In this document: positions 44,555-53,734 of the stretch, piece after piece
Position numbering within the stretch: position 1 is the stretch's first letter
Layout of the letters: each line of letters opens with the position of its first letter
Origin: Symsagittifera roscoffensis
Taxonomy: Eukaryota; Xenacoelomorpha; Acoela; Convolutidae
Direction of reading: 5' to 3'
Assembly (NCBI RefSeq): GCF_963678635.1
Contig: NC_087062.1
Coordinates: forward strand, 56,865,970-56,929,969
Length of the DNA stretch: 64,000 bases
Made by a program: the position numbers and the translations under genes
The notes under the pieces: generated by a model
What the model saw: only the letters and a program-made list of their open reading frames with translations
What the model was told of the DNA's origin: nothing
Databases searched by the model: none

Positions 44555-44935
44555 TCATCTTGTCTTTCGGTCATCCGTCAATGTTCCATTTCTTCCTGAC
44601 TCTGCACTCTCAGTTTCCGTATCTTGTAACACGTCGTTAGCTATCCTGACGCTGCTGTAAGCCGTCCTCCAACACTTCTGCTCTTCCACCCTTTGTTTAC
44701 AACAAGGTAGGGGATCCACGTTAGATTCTCTGTTCCTGCAGAAGCTGTTGTGGAGACACAACGTCACGTTTCTCTCCAAATCTTCTTTCAGCATGTCTGC
44801 CTTCTCCTTTCTACTACGTTCACTCGTCCTGGAAATTCTTTTCACAGCGGTGATCACTGCATTCCGATGAGTCACGAGAGCTCGCTTGATATTCACTGTA
44901 CACCCTGCCGTGCTTCGACATATGCTTTTTCGCAT
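44555..44935 (-). CDS. giant element ORF11, C-terminal piece of unknown function
   Basis: 126 codons, overlapping the end of ORF10 by 116 nt in another frame. Basic and Cys-containing (LCLHNSFC, LPCCKQR), ending in an acidic and basic tail. It may be the true C-terminus of ORF10 displaced by a one-base indel rather than a separate protein. No family recognised. Confidence 0.5.
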   Translation of the reverse strand: MRKSICRSTAGCTVNIKRALVTHRNAVITAVKRISRTSERSRKEKADMLKEDLERNVTLCLHNSFCRNRESNVDPLPCCKQRVEEQKCWRTAYSSVRIANDVLQDTETESAESGRNGTLTDDRKTR

Positions 44936-47120
44936 ACTCGTACAACCATGCAGTCATGTTAGCTCTGAACCATGGCATCAATCGTTTTCTTGCCCATATC
45001 TTCTTCACTTCCATCGGAATGTTTAGAACTTTGCACATTGTCTCAAAAAGATCTAAATCTTTTAGACAATCTAATTTCCGCAACTGTTCTCTCGTCGGTG
45101 CCTCTTGTCTGTTATTTTCTCTCACATGAGCTTCCAGCCGTCGTATCGCCATCATAACTCCCACTATCACTATCGTTACGGGCTGTGATGAATCTGGTAA
45201 ACCCATGGAGAGCAGCTCTCCAGAGTCCCAGATCAACATCAGATTACTACGCTTGGGATACCACCAGGTCTGCAGCAAGCAGTGGCAAGGAAACTCGTCA
45301 TGCGTCAACATGATGCTCCTCCAATTACGTTTTCCCGAAGCTTCCAGCAATGGTTCCACTTCCATCATCACTCGGTGGACTTCATCATTCTCATCTACTG
45401 CATTGTAATCTGTGACAGTTGATCCTCTCTGTTTCTGTCTCTCAAAGTCACTGAAGTTCCCACTCACATATCCCATGAACTTCTTTCCTAGTATTGACTC
45501 CAATTCTTCTTTGGTTCTCTCTGGAACTGCTGAGAACATCTTACATAGTAACTCGTAAGACTTTTCAGACATTCTCGCCAGTCTCACACACTTCGGCACT
45601 GAGAAGGCTTGATCCACAATCGTTCTTGTACTCTTCACGTCCACAGCTACGAAATGTACAGGATATCTGCTCTTGCACATTGGAGCCAACGTTGAACCCA
45701 CCAAATATCGTGCTCCTGATGGTCTACAATAAGTTTCGCTGTGTCTGATGTTCATTTCTGTCTCGATTGCTTCCCTCCATTTTCCTATATACTTCTGCTC
45801 AGTCTGCAGAACTCCTGGGAATACTTCTACGCTGATAGCTGTGACCATCTCATGTTTCTGTTCTAGATTCAATAGTGACTCTAAAGAACCAAACATGCTG
45901 TAGAATCCTAGTGCAGTCACTAGATTCACATCGGTTCCTCCATGGCAATCTGCTATCAGTTCCGTTTCCGTTCTTGCTTTCATCACTACGTTTCCAAACA
46001 ATACTGTCGATTGCTTGTGTTGTTTCTCCAGGGTTTTCACACAGTCTAGACCTCCACAAACGTGACCCTCCAGTCCACAGACTTCCGCCAGACAGCTACC
46101 AGGTTTGACCCAGTCTTCTGGTCCCCAGCCAGGCAACTCCACTTTATCTTCTCCGTTGCTCTTAGAGGCTGTTATCATCACGTTATATATGATGTTGAGG
46201 TCACGCAGGTTACAGTCTGCATTCAGTTCCCTCTGTATGTCTTGTGTCGCCCGTAATATTGAGTCAGCGTTGGGACTAGGACACCATGATGGCCTCATCA
46301 ATTCCCACACTGTCATCAAGCTCGTTCTCAGTAATTCATCTGAGAATCCCAACCCAAACTCCACTCTTTTGTCGGATTTTGGTACTGAAGCTGCAATCAC
46401 CTCTTCTTCCAAGACCAGTCCCAATTTGGCCTGTGGATTGTTAATGCTCTTAATCGTTACAATCCTGGACGTCCAGAATCTTAGCAACACCGCCTGCTCA
46501 TAATCGAAGAAGCAATCGCGTATGTCTTCACTCAGGAAAGGATTGTACGCAATCCCTATGATCCCGGATACGTAGCCATACGATTTCTTCTTGATCGGTC
46601 CACAGTATTCACTGGATTTCGGCAATGCTCCCATAGATTCTTTAGTGAGTCTCAGCTCCTTGTTTGAGAATCTCCTGATTTCGTCTATCTTTTTCATGGG
46701 CTCCAACTCCTCAGGTTCTTTCATGTTCACCCTCATTGGTTTACTTTGCTGCATATCCAGCAGTGCTAGCAAGAATAAGGCTTTCGTTCGCTCATCGCCT
46801 TCCCTCAACATTTTAACACAAGTGTTTAATGCAGGTACTGAAATCTGCTCTATCAGAAATCGAATGAAACAGAGAGCGTCTCTCCGCTTCGCACACGCTA
46901 CTGCTGCTCTCTCATGGACTATCAGATCCCTCAGGTTCGTCATAAGGAAAACCTTTTCCTCTTTTGATCTCTTCCTTTCTTCTGAGTCATATTCTTCGCG
47001 AGTCAGTCCCATCATGCACCAGGCGAACCTGAGTTGTAACTCTGTTCTTACGTAAGGGACTGCCACGAGAGCATGTATCCTTGGCATAGTCCTCATTTCC
47101 TCTTCGAAATACCTCAACAC
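44820..47120 (-). CDS. giant element ORF10, unknown 766-residue protein
   Basis: A long open frame without recognised domain. The N-terminal third is helical and charged. The middle holds several Cys residues (SCLAEVCGLEGHVCGGLDC, around 345-365) and repeated YVSG motifs (SYGYVSGIIG and MGYVSGNFS). The C-terminus has a hydrophobic helix (VTIVIVGVMMAIRRLEAHV) that could be membrane-active or buried. It starts inside ORF9 with a 134-nt overlap, +1 frame. The ORF9 and ORF10 sequences may be one protein split by an indel near 47,120. Confidence 0.6.
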   Translation of the reverse strand: MLRYFEEEMRTMPRIHALVAVPYVRTELQLRFAWCMMGLTREEYDSEERKRSKEEKVFLMTNLRDLIVHERAAVACAKRRDALCFIRFLIEQISVPALNTCVKMLREGDERTKALFLLALLDMQQSKPMRVNMKEPEELEPMKKIDEIRRFSNKELRLTKESMGALPKSSEYCGPIKKKSYGYVSGIIGIAYNPFLSEDIRDCFFDYEQAVLLRFWTSRIVTIKSINNPQAKLGLVLEEEVIAASVPKSDKRVEFGLGFSDELLRTSLMTVWELMRPSWCPSPNADSILRATQDIQRELNADCNLRDLNIIYNVMITASKSNGEDKVELPGWGPEDWVKPGSCLAEVCGLEGHVCGGLDCVKTLEKQHKQSTVLFGNVVMKARTETELIADCHGGTDVNLVTALGFYSMFGSLESLLNLEQKHEMVTAISVEVFPGVLQTEQKYIGKWREAIETEMNIRHSETYCRPSGARYLVGSTLAPMCKSRYPVHFVAVDVKSTRTIVDQAFSVPKCVRLARMSEKSYELLCKMFSAVPERTKEELESILGKKFMGYVSGNFSDFERQKQRGSTVTDYNAVDENDEVHRVMMEVEPLLEASGKRNWRSIMLTHDEFPCHCLLQTWWYPKRSNLMLIWDSGELLSMGLPDSSQPVTIVIVGVMMAIRRLEAHVRENNRQEAPTREQLRKLDCLKDLDLFETMCKVLNIPMEVKKIWARKRLMPWFRANMTAWLYEYAKKHMSKHGRVYSEYQASSRDSSECSDHRCEKNFQDE

Positions 47121-48414
47121 TACTGCTTACTGCTTTCCATGGAAGGCTCACCAACTGCTCGATCGTTTCCGCCTGTATGTCAGACGACGCCAAAGTCCCG
47201 TATGCCTTCTGCTTGAGGGTGGTGCCTTGCAACATCGTTTCTAGATAACCCTCCATGGCTTTTTCGTCTTCCAGGGCCATTACATACCCTCTAGCCGAGT
47301 TTCGGTATTCCAACATCTCCATGTATCCACCGGTGGGTTCATCTATCGACACCGTCTCCGACACTGTCAGTCGGTTGTATTCCACTGGTGTTAGTTGTCC
47401 TGCGACACTTCCCTTTCCATGATTCATGGGAGATGGCTTGAAGTCTTTCATTATGCTCTCTCCACATTGGCTGAGTATTTCCATTTCTAAGGTTGCTCCA
47501 GTCAGAGTGCGGTCACTCCTTTTGGATTTATAACCGGTTGACTTTAACCCCGCCATGAGAATGGGTGGCACCATCGCTATATCAGTTAATATTCTATCTG
47601 TGCCAGACAATTGATAATCACCTTGCCCCAAATCCATGACCTCCTCAACTCGTTTCCTTTTCGCTGAGTTACCAGCTTTCATCGATATTTCTGAATCCAC
47701 CTTCGTCTTCCCAACTCTCCTCGGCATCACTCTGCTGCCTAACTTCATTTTCATCGCATTGATTTTATCAATCACCATTTTTGATCGCATCGTCCCTCTC
47801 CTGGTTCTTGACAGATACACCACCTCTCCTTCATCGTCCTGTGGTGTCATCTTGATGGGAGAATTTGCTTCACTCTCATCAAGCTTGTCCAGTACTTCTC
47901 TCATCAAGGGTTGGTTGAGACCCGTTTTCAGAATAGACTGGGTCCCATAGCTTTGAACCACGGTCCAGACTTCTTCCATAAACGCCACTCTATCCAGTTT
48001 GCATCCCGTCCTACTCTCGTGGTCTCGGTGATGAACTTCCCATTCTTCTTCGGGCAGCGTTCCCAAGAAAGGTACTCTGGCTGAAGCCTCTATTCTTCTC
48101 CTCCGAGGTGTTTCCATGAGGATTCTCTGGTCATTATTTCTTGAATTGCCAGGAGAGCTGCTCTCCGGCAAATTCCGTTTCATTTCCATAAAGGCTGACG
48201 GAGGCTCCAGTGTCGAGATGCATTCATCCGCTGGCTCAGTCGTTTCCAACGTGTCTGCATTGTTCTCAAGATCACTGAAGATATTGAAATCCAGGCTGGA
48301 TGTTCCTCCTGTCCTCTTGTTCGTCATTGTTGGCTTCTTCCTGGAATCTCGGTATGAGCAATGTACCGGCCGATTTATCTTCCTCTTCTCCATGGACCAC
48401 TTTGATTTCTTCAC
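46987..48414 (-). CDS. giant element ORF9, unknown 475-residue charged protein
   Basis: Charged and low in hydrophobic stretches, with basic patches (TPRRRRIEASARV, SAKRKRVEEV) that could act as nuclear localisation signals. It overlaps ORF8 by 143 nt if the first ATG is used; a later ATG near 48327 would reduce this to 56 nt. No family recognised. Confidence 0.55.
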   Translation of the reverse strand: MKKSKWSMEKRKINRPVHCSYRDSRKKPTMTNKRTGGTSSLDFNIFSDLENNADTLETTEPADECISTLEPPSAFMEMKRNLPESSSPGNSRNNDQRILMETPRRRRIEASARVPFLGTLPEEEWEVHHRDHESRTGCKLDRVAFMEEVWTVVQSYGTQSILKTGLNQPLMREVLDKLDESEANSPIKMTPQDDEGEVVYLSRTRRGTMRSKMVIDKINAMKMKLGSRVMPRRVGKTKVDSEISMKAGNSAKRKRVEEVMDLGQGDYQLSGTDRILTDIAMVPPILMAGLKSTGYKSKRSDRTLTGATLEMEILSQCGESIMKDFKPSPMNHGKGSVAGQLTPVEYNRLTVSETVSIDEPTGGYMEMLEYRNSARGYVMALEDEKAMEGYLETMLQGTTLKQKAYGTLASSDIQAETIEQLVSLPWKAVSSSVEVFRRGNEDYAKDTCSRGSPLRKNRVTTQVRLVHDGTDSRRI

Positions 48415-51400
48415 AGCCGAAGGGTGCTAGGAAAGTTCTCGTCTGCAATATTCCTCCCACTTTCATCTCCTTTTTCACACTGGTCAGGATTAATGAGGCT
48501 TCAGGCAATTCGGTCCTGCCTCTCATCCTCATCGGAGCTAAGCCTAATTCCTTCCATTCCTCATCAAATCTTCCAGGCTTGGGAGTTGCGGCGTTGCTTA
48601 TTCGCCTTCTCGTCGCTTGATCCGTGTATGCGAATCGTGTGTACTGTAACACGGCGGCATTTCTCCCTACAAAGTATGGATCCATCGTTCCCACGAAATT
48701 CCCTACTCTCCTTTCATTGGCTTCGAATGCTCCCAATCTAGGAGTCTGTACCACGGAGACTGCTCCGAGCAACATCCTTCTTATCAGAGGGAAATCAGGG
48801 ATTGCCTCCGGCAGCTTCTTGTAATCGCCCCAGTCCTTCGTCTCTTCTCTCACTTTGTGATATGCTGCAGTGAGACGAGGCACTCTGGTTATCTCACCAT
48901 TCGTTTTATCATAGGGCCTCAGATTCCAAAGCCTTGGAAACACCTCGATGTGTCCTCTTTCTACTTCTCCCATGCGGTCACGGAAGTGATCGTCAAAATT
49001 GATGACTGTCATCTCTGGCTCCGATATTTTCGCAAATAATAGATCTTCACTCATGAGCTCCCGCAATGTGTGCTGCTCACACCAGTTCAGTGTACTACCG
49101 TCCACTGCCGATATGAGGTTCAGGTGCAGCACCGACCTCCTATATGCTTCCACTTTAACGTCAGGGAACGCAAACGTGACTGCTGGTCCATAGATCACTG
49201 TCACGAACTCCGTGACTCCTCTGATCAGCGCCAAGGGATCGGTTCTCATAGCCAAGCTCAGATCAGTTAACAGTGGCATGCCTCCAACATGTCGTCTAAC
49301 ATCTTCATCTCTTTCAATCGTCTCGTCTTCTCCCGTTCCAAAGCGATTTTGTTGTAAGAGATACTGGATAAGAGTGTGTCTCAGGTCTCTTATCTTGTTC
49401 CACGAGTCCGTGGATTTCTTCATATCCAAGTTCCTCACTCTCTCTTTCATCTGCTCTGGACAACGTGCCAGTTCCATTAGTCCTCCCAAGTTTCCGTGGG
49501 TAATTGCGATCAATGTCAGAAGTCCATCTAGCCGCAGGTTCTGAATTCCATCGGTGAGCAGCATCGCCGGTCCTTTCACGAAATTCTCCGCTCCGAATGT
49601 CACGAATAAGGCTATTAATTCCACTATCGATACTCTCACCACTACTTGGAGGAATTCCTTTATCAAATAGTGCGAGACTTTCGGATAGACTTTTGCCAAG
49701 AAGGACGCGGTCCATCCGGCTCCCAACCCTTCTAGCATGCTGTCTGTCCTTTCAAAGCCCTCCTGTCCTTTCATTTCCTGGGTCCAGAAGGTTTCCAGAG
49801 TAATCTGACACATTCTGTTTACAAACTCAGCAGTCTTTTCTCCGGCATTTTCCGCCAGGTTCACCTCCTTCAACAAGTAGGCATGCATCTTCGTGATCAT
49901 CACGGGGCCTTGCTCAAAAGCATCTGCACCCAATGCCGCTACTCTAGGGTTCAGGTGTAGCCACTGGTTGGCTTCCGGTTTGGTTCTCAGAATCATCGCC
50001 TCCAGATGAGCTCTTGTCTCCAGTGAATTTTTCCTTCTTGTGTCTTCACCTGCCACTTCCATTGCTCGGAACCATAAGTCGTTGGACATTGCCGCGATCA
50101 CTCGATGGTCGTCGTCTATTCCCGGTTTCAGTTTGAGTTGTCGACTGAAATTGGACAGTTCCAACCCCAGCACTTCGTCCAACACTAACATGTGTAGCGC
50201 GTGGTCCTTGAATCCTCTCATCGCGTTTGAGATATCTGACCATACTGCAGGCAGTTCAGCCTTAAGTGGCCTCAGGTTTTCCATTTCTATCAGGCGATTC
50301 GGGGCTGTTATGATCACATCATATTTTCCTTCCGAGAGCAAGGCCACAATTGCATACACGAATTTCAGTCCATCCGGGAGATGTGCATATCCCGGAGACA
50401 ACGCGAATACTACTCTCAATGCCACTTTACTGAATGACCCCTCCTTCGTCGCATCCACCACTTCACCCATCGACTCCAGGATGTCTTTTATCGCTGGCCA
50501 TACTGCGTTTTCTGCCGTTGTAGGATCTCTGAGTCTGCTCAGAAAACCTCTACTGTGTAGATGATCATTGATACCAGCAAACACAATCGTAATTGGGTTC
50601 GTGTCTGTCTGCCTTTGTACCCCTATAGCCAAAGACACTGATTGCAATAGGTCTAGGTCAACCGCGGCCAACATTATGACGTCCGGCCAAAACAAAGACT
50701 TGGAGGTGTACACGAACTCTGAATTCGCTACTACCATGATTTTGGCCTTCCTCATCTCTGCTTTGTCATAGGCGGCGAAGATGGTCTCATCTTTCTTTAT
50801 CGCTGTCAATCCGCCATATCTCTGGGCATCACCATCTTGGTTCACTAGTTTTGGGTACACTCTCTTCTTCACATGACCAGGTGGTGTCATCAGCTGCCTG
50901 AATATCTTCACGTGTTGTCCAATCGGCGCTCTCGCCGTCAGGAATCTTCCTGGTCTCTCTTCACGATTCCCCTCATCATGGTTCAATCTCACATCTTGCA
51001 ACGGTCTCGCATTCACTGGTCCCATCGTGTTGTTAGAGGGCAGTCCCTCCAAATCAGCAAATCTCAAGGCCGTCGTAGAGCTGAAATTTATGCTAGCGGC
51101 TATCAACCAGTCTACGCCGGTTTTTGAGTAAAATCTATTTACGGATAGCGTCGCTCCATTCAGCATCCTCCTCGCATCTTCGATGAAGCTTACTCTCAGG
51201 AGATCCAGCTTCATTAGTTCGTCTTTGTATATGTGCCAGGGAGACGGTATGGATCTCGACCACAACAATGAGCCTCTGCTCGGTCTCTCCTCTCGACTGA
51301 TACTCGTCGTCTCCGATCTAGTGTCCGATCTAAATGTGCCTGCTGCCTCTTCGATTGGTTGGTTGACAGGTCCTATTCTTCTCCTAGGATGAATAGTCCT

Positions 51401-51553
51401 CCTCATCGGTGCTTCTCCCAACCGATCCTGTACGTCTGTTCTTCGACCTGGTTCGCTGGAGCTTTGTTGCCGGTAACTCGTGACGGCCGGGACCGTACTC
51501 AAGCGTGTTTCCAAGCTAGGAGGCACAAAGGTGGTAATCACCGCGTCACTCAT
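48272..51553 (-). CDS. giant element ORF8, large unknown protein with a GxND-like motif
   Basis: 1093 residues. The start ATG overlaps the ORF7 stop as ATGA, a classic termination-reinitiation arrangement. The N-terminal 130 residues are basic and disordered-looking. A hydrophobic, well-folded region follows: KIMVVANSEFVYTSKSLFW, ITIVFAGINDHLHSRGFL (GIND near residue 325) and SPGYAHLPDGLKFVYAIVA. These faintly resemble the GxND and D-x-x-H blocks of SGNH hydrolases, but no GDS block is seen. The rest is alpha-helical and unassigned. The reading frame is clean throughout, suggesting recent purifying selection. Confidence 0.65.
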   Translation of the reverse strand: MSDAVITTFVPPSLETRLSTVPAVTSYRQQSSSEPGRRTDVQDRLGEAPMRRTIHPRRRIGPVNQPIEEAAGTFRSDTRSETTSISREERPSRGSLLWSRSIPSPWHIYKDELMKLDLLRVSFIEDARRMLNGATLSVNRFYSKTGVDWLIAASINFSSTTALRFADLEGLPSNNTMGPVNARPLQDVRLNHDEGNREERPGRFLTARAPIGQHVKIFRQLMTPPGHVKKRVYPKLVNQDGDAQRYGGLTAIKKDETIFAAYDKAEMRKAKIMVVANSEFVYTSKSLFWPDVIMLAAVDLDLLQSVSLAIGVQRQTDTNPITIVFAGINDHLHSRGFLSRLRDPTTAENAVWPAIKDILESMGEVVDATKEGSFSKVALRVVFALSPGYAHLPDGLKFVYAIVALLSEGKYDVIITAPNRLIEMENLRPLKAELPAVWSDISNAMRGFKDHALHMLVLDEVLGLELSNFSRQLKLKPGIDDDHRVIAAMSNDLWFRAMEVAGEDTRRKNSLETRAHLEAMILRTKPEANQWLHLNPRVAALGADAFEQGPVMITKMHAYLLKEVNLAENAGEKTAEFVNRMCQITLETFWTQEMKGQEGFERTDSMLEGLGAGWTASFLAKVYPKVSHYLIKEFLQVVVRVSIVELIALFVTFGAENFVKGPAMLLTDGIQNLRLDGLLTLIAITHGNLGGLMELARCPEQMKERVRNLDMKKSTDSWNKIRDLRHTLIQYLLQQNRFGTGEDETIERDEDVRRHVGGMPLLTDLSLAMRTDPLALIRGVTEFVTVIYGPAVTFAFPDVKVEAYRRSVLHLNLISAVDGSTLNWCEQHTLRELMSEDLLFAKISEPEMTVINFDDHFRDRMGEVERGHIEVFPRLWNLRPYDKTNGEITRVPRLTAAYHKVREETKDWGDYKKLPEAIPDFPLIRRMLLGAVSVVQTPRLGAFEANERRVGNFVGTMDPYFVGRNAAVLQYTRFAYTDQATRRRISNAATPKPGRFDEEWKELGLAPMRMRGRTELPEASLILTSVKKEMKVGGILQTRTFLAPFGCEEIKVVHGEEEDKSAGTLLIPRFQEEANNDEQEDRRNIQPGFQYLQ

Positions 51554-52278
51554 GTTCCTTCTTCCTTCAGCACTCCTGTGTCAAAGAGTTCTGCTTCCAG
51601 CTCGTCCAACCGCTCTTGGAAGACTCGATTCAACCAAGCTTGTCCTTCAATACTGTCGAAGTGGATGCCATCCGTGGTCAGTCTGGCCTGATCCATGGCT
51701 CTCAACTCATGTTCGATGTCCATGAGGATCATTCTTCCGGCATTTCGACTTGCTAGGTTCCTCAAGATGTTGTTCCATCTTACGACTCCCTCGTTGTGCC
51801 TTCTTCCTGAGGCTGTCAGGCTTCTCGTATTCATTGGCACAGTGCAAACGGTCAGTACCGCGCAATTGAATTTCTGCCAGAGGGTAGTAAACAAACACAC
51901 CATCATTGACTCCCATAGTGCTTCCTGCTCGTCTGAACCTCTGGAGATGTCATTCGTCCCAACTAAGATCATCACATTGGGAATCCTCCCTGGATTCATC
52001 AGTTCCACCATCCGATATAACTGGGCTATCGTCGCTCCTCCAAAGGCCATCACCGTGGTGACCCACGAGGTCCTCAAATTCGACAGCACTCTGACCAAGC
52101 TGTCTCCCAATATCAGATGAGATGTCCCGAGTGGTGGTTGCTGCAGGTTTACAGCCGGGCTCCAGGTAGCTCGATTGAAGCAGGCCCTCGGATCTGTCTC
52201 CGGAACTCCCGTGAAATTATATTTCAATTGATTATTCTTCTGCACGTCTATTATGCGAGACACTTTCTTCGCTGGCAT
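51550..52278 (-). CDS. giant element ORF7, SGNH/GDSL-type hydrolase
   Basis: 242 residues with all the SGNH blocks in order: LILGDSLVR (block I, catalytic Ser near 60), AFGGATIAQL (Gly, block II, near 80), ILVGTNDIS (GxND, block III, 107-110) and TTDGIHFDS (Asp203 and His206, block V). This family hydrolyses esters, including acetyl groups on carbohydrates. Esterase domains also occur in some retrotransposons and viral envelope proteins, where they act on membranes or glycans. There is no signal peptide. It is in the same frame as ORF6, separated from it by one TGA plus one codon, so read-through would fuse the two. Its stop overlaps the ORF8 start as ATGA. Confidence 0.82.
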   Translation of the reverse strand: MPAKKVSRIIDVQKNNQLKYNFTGVPETDPRACFNRATWSPAVNLQQPPLGTSHLILGDSLVRVLSNLRTSWVTTVMAFGGATIAQLYRMVELMNPGRIPNVMILVGTNDISRGSDEQEALWESMMVCLFTTLWQKFNCAVLTVCTVPMNTRSLTASGRRHNEGVVRWNNILRNLASRNAGRMILMDIEHELRAMDQARLTTDGIHFDSIEGQAWLNRVFQERLDELEAELFDTGVLKEEGT

Positions 52279-52281
52279 CTT

Positions 52282-53325
52282 TCATACTTTCCTCTCTGGG
52301 ATTCTCGAGCTCCCCATGAGTGGTGTCACGTCACTTATCCCTTGTCTGATCACGGTCTGGGAGAGTTGTACTCTGCCCGTATCGTCAATCGTTCCATAGG
52401 GTGCAGTCACCCCTGAACCTGGCGCATTCTTGTTAGCGACCAGTCGTCCAGCTGTCTCTATCAGTTTCCTCACTGTCTGTTCTACGACACCCAAGGTGTC
52501 ACTAGGATCCGGGATCGTTACTCGATTTGTCTCTACTGGAGGTCGTGTCTCCGTTGTTTGACTCATTTCTCTAGGCGTCAGGAGCTCCATCGGGGACTGC
52601 CCACGAGGAATATCCCTTGCAGGTATCACTTTCTCCACGGCTGTTGTCAACGCCATCTGCTCCGATCGCTCTTTGTATTCCTGCCTCAAGCGCTCAATCT
52701 CTTGACCCTGCTTTTTGTTGCAGTCTTCAAACAACTTTCTCCACATGTCCCGATCTTCCTCCATCTGGAGCATGCTTCTGGTCATCTCGTCGAGCTCCTT
52801 CTTTGTATTTTTCAGCTCATCGTTCATCTCGTCCAGACCTTGCATGGTTTGGCTCGTCTGAACTTCCTGTCCTACTTTCGCCCTTTTTGGTGGCACAGCT
52901 GCTCTCAGTGGTGAACCAGACGAGGTCGCCTCGCTGTTCATCTCCCGATGCATTCTCGTCAGCCCAGGTTTGGGCTTGGAGGGCATTGGCATCTCACCTG
53001 GTTGGTAAGTCCTAGAACTTCCCAATCCAGGCTCATTCGCCAAGTCAATCCCTGAGAGAGCCCCGTTTCTCCACCTCATCACTCTCATGTTCGAGCGGTC
53101 TAGTACTCCTCTTTCTCCATATGCTGCCATCAACAGGACTTCCGTGGGGCGGTCCCCACGGTTGTCGTGCCCCAAGATGTTGATCAGGGCGGTCAGCAAC
53201 ATGACTACCTCTGGGTCCTCCAGAGCGAAGTCTCGATCGATCATCCGACGATAGATCGCATCTATCATCGGTCCTACATATGCCTCTGCCAGGTCCATCA
53301 ATTCATCCAAGTTGAAGTTGTCCAT
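52282..53325 (-). CDS. giant element ORF6, coiled-coil protein
   Basis: 347 residues. The N-terminal 60 residues are acidic and helical. Next is a Pro/Ser-rich stretch with a basic patch (AVPPKRAKVG), then a strong coiled coil at about 165-230 (DELKNTKKELDEMTRSM, EIERLRQEYKERSEQM), then a disordered tail. The layout recalls a structural or Gag-like oligomerising protein, but no zinc knuckle is present. The ORF ends in TGA two codons before the ORF7 ATG in the same frame. Confidence 0.6.
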   Translation of the reverse strand: MDNFNLDELMDLAEAYVGPMIDAIYRRMIDRDFALEDPEVVMLLTALINILGHDNRGDRPTEVLLMAAYGERGVLDRSNMRVMRWRNGALSGIDLANEPGLGSSRTYQPGEMPMPSKPKPGLTRMHREMNSEATSSGSPLRAAVPPKRAKVGQEVQTSQTMQGLDEMNDELKNTKKELDEMTRSMLQMEEDRDMWRKLFEDCNKKQGQEIERLRQEYKERSEQMALTTAVEKVIPARDIPRGQSPMELLTPREMSQTTETRPPVETNRVTIPDPSDTLGVVEQTVRKLIETAGRLVANKNAPGSGVTAPYGTIDDTGRVQLSQTVIRQGISDVTPLMGSSRIPERKV

Positions 53326-53734
53326 TCTATTCTTTCAAGTTTGATTTGATTCGATTCGATATTTGACTCAAGTGAGTTATTAAATGATCAATCAGGATCT
53401 AGAAAAGAAGTCACAAATATCACACTTGTCTGTTTCACCTTAACATATATCGTTAAAATTTGCTTAAAAACAGTTCAGATAAAAAGATATTTATCCTAAA
53501 ATTTACTAAAATCAATTGGTTTCTAAAATTTTGGAATTCGACCTAAGATTGGACAGTACAAACTTTGGATCTATTCCCAAGATCGTCATTTAGTTGTTCA
53601 TGGTCACTAACCCCTACTTAACCATGATCTTAATAACCTAACACATAACATAACATAACATAACACACATATCACATTTTACATACAACTTAGTCTTTGG
53701 CCTAACACTCTCTCGCACATCACTCAGCCTATAC
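53326..53734 (-). promoter_or_regulatory. gap between the pol/macro block and the accessory block
   Basis: The only non-coding gap in the element, AT-rich, with (cataa)n at about 53643-53664. GCCTATACTTAA at 53727-53738 also occurs at 63133-63144, just upstream of ORF1. It could hold a second promoter, an intron or a splice acceptor for a subgenomic message. This is inference. Confidence 0.35.
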
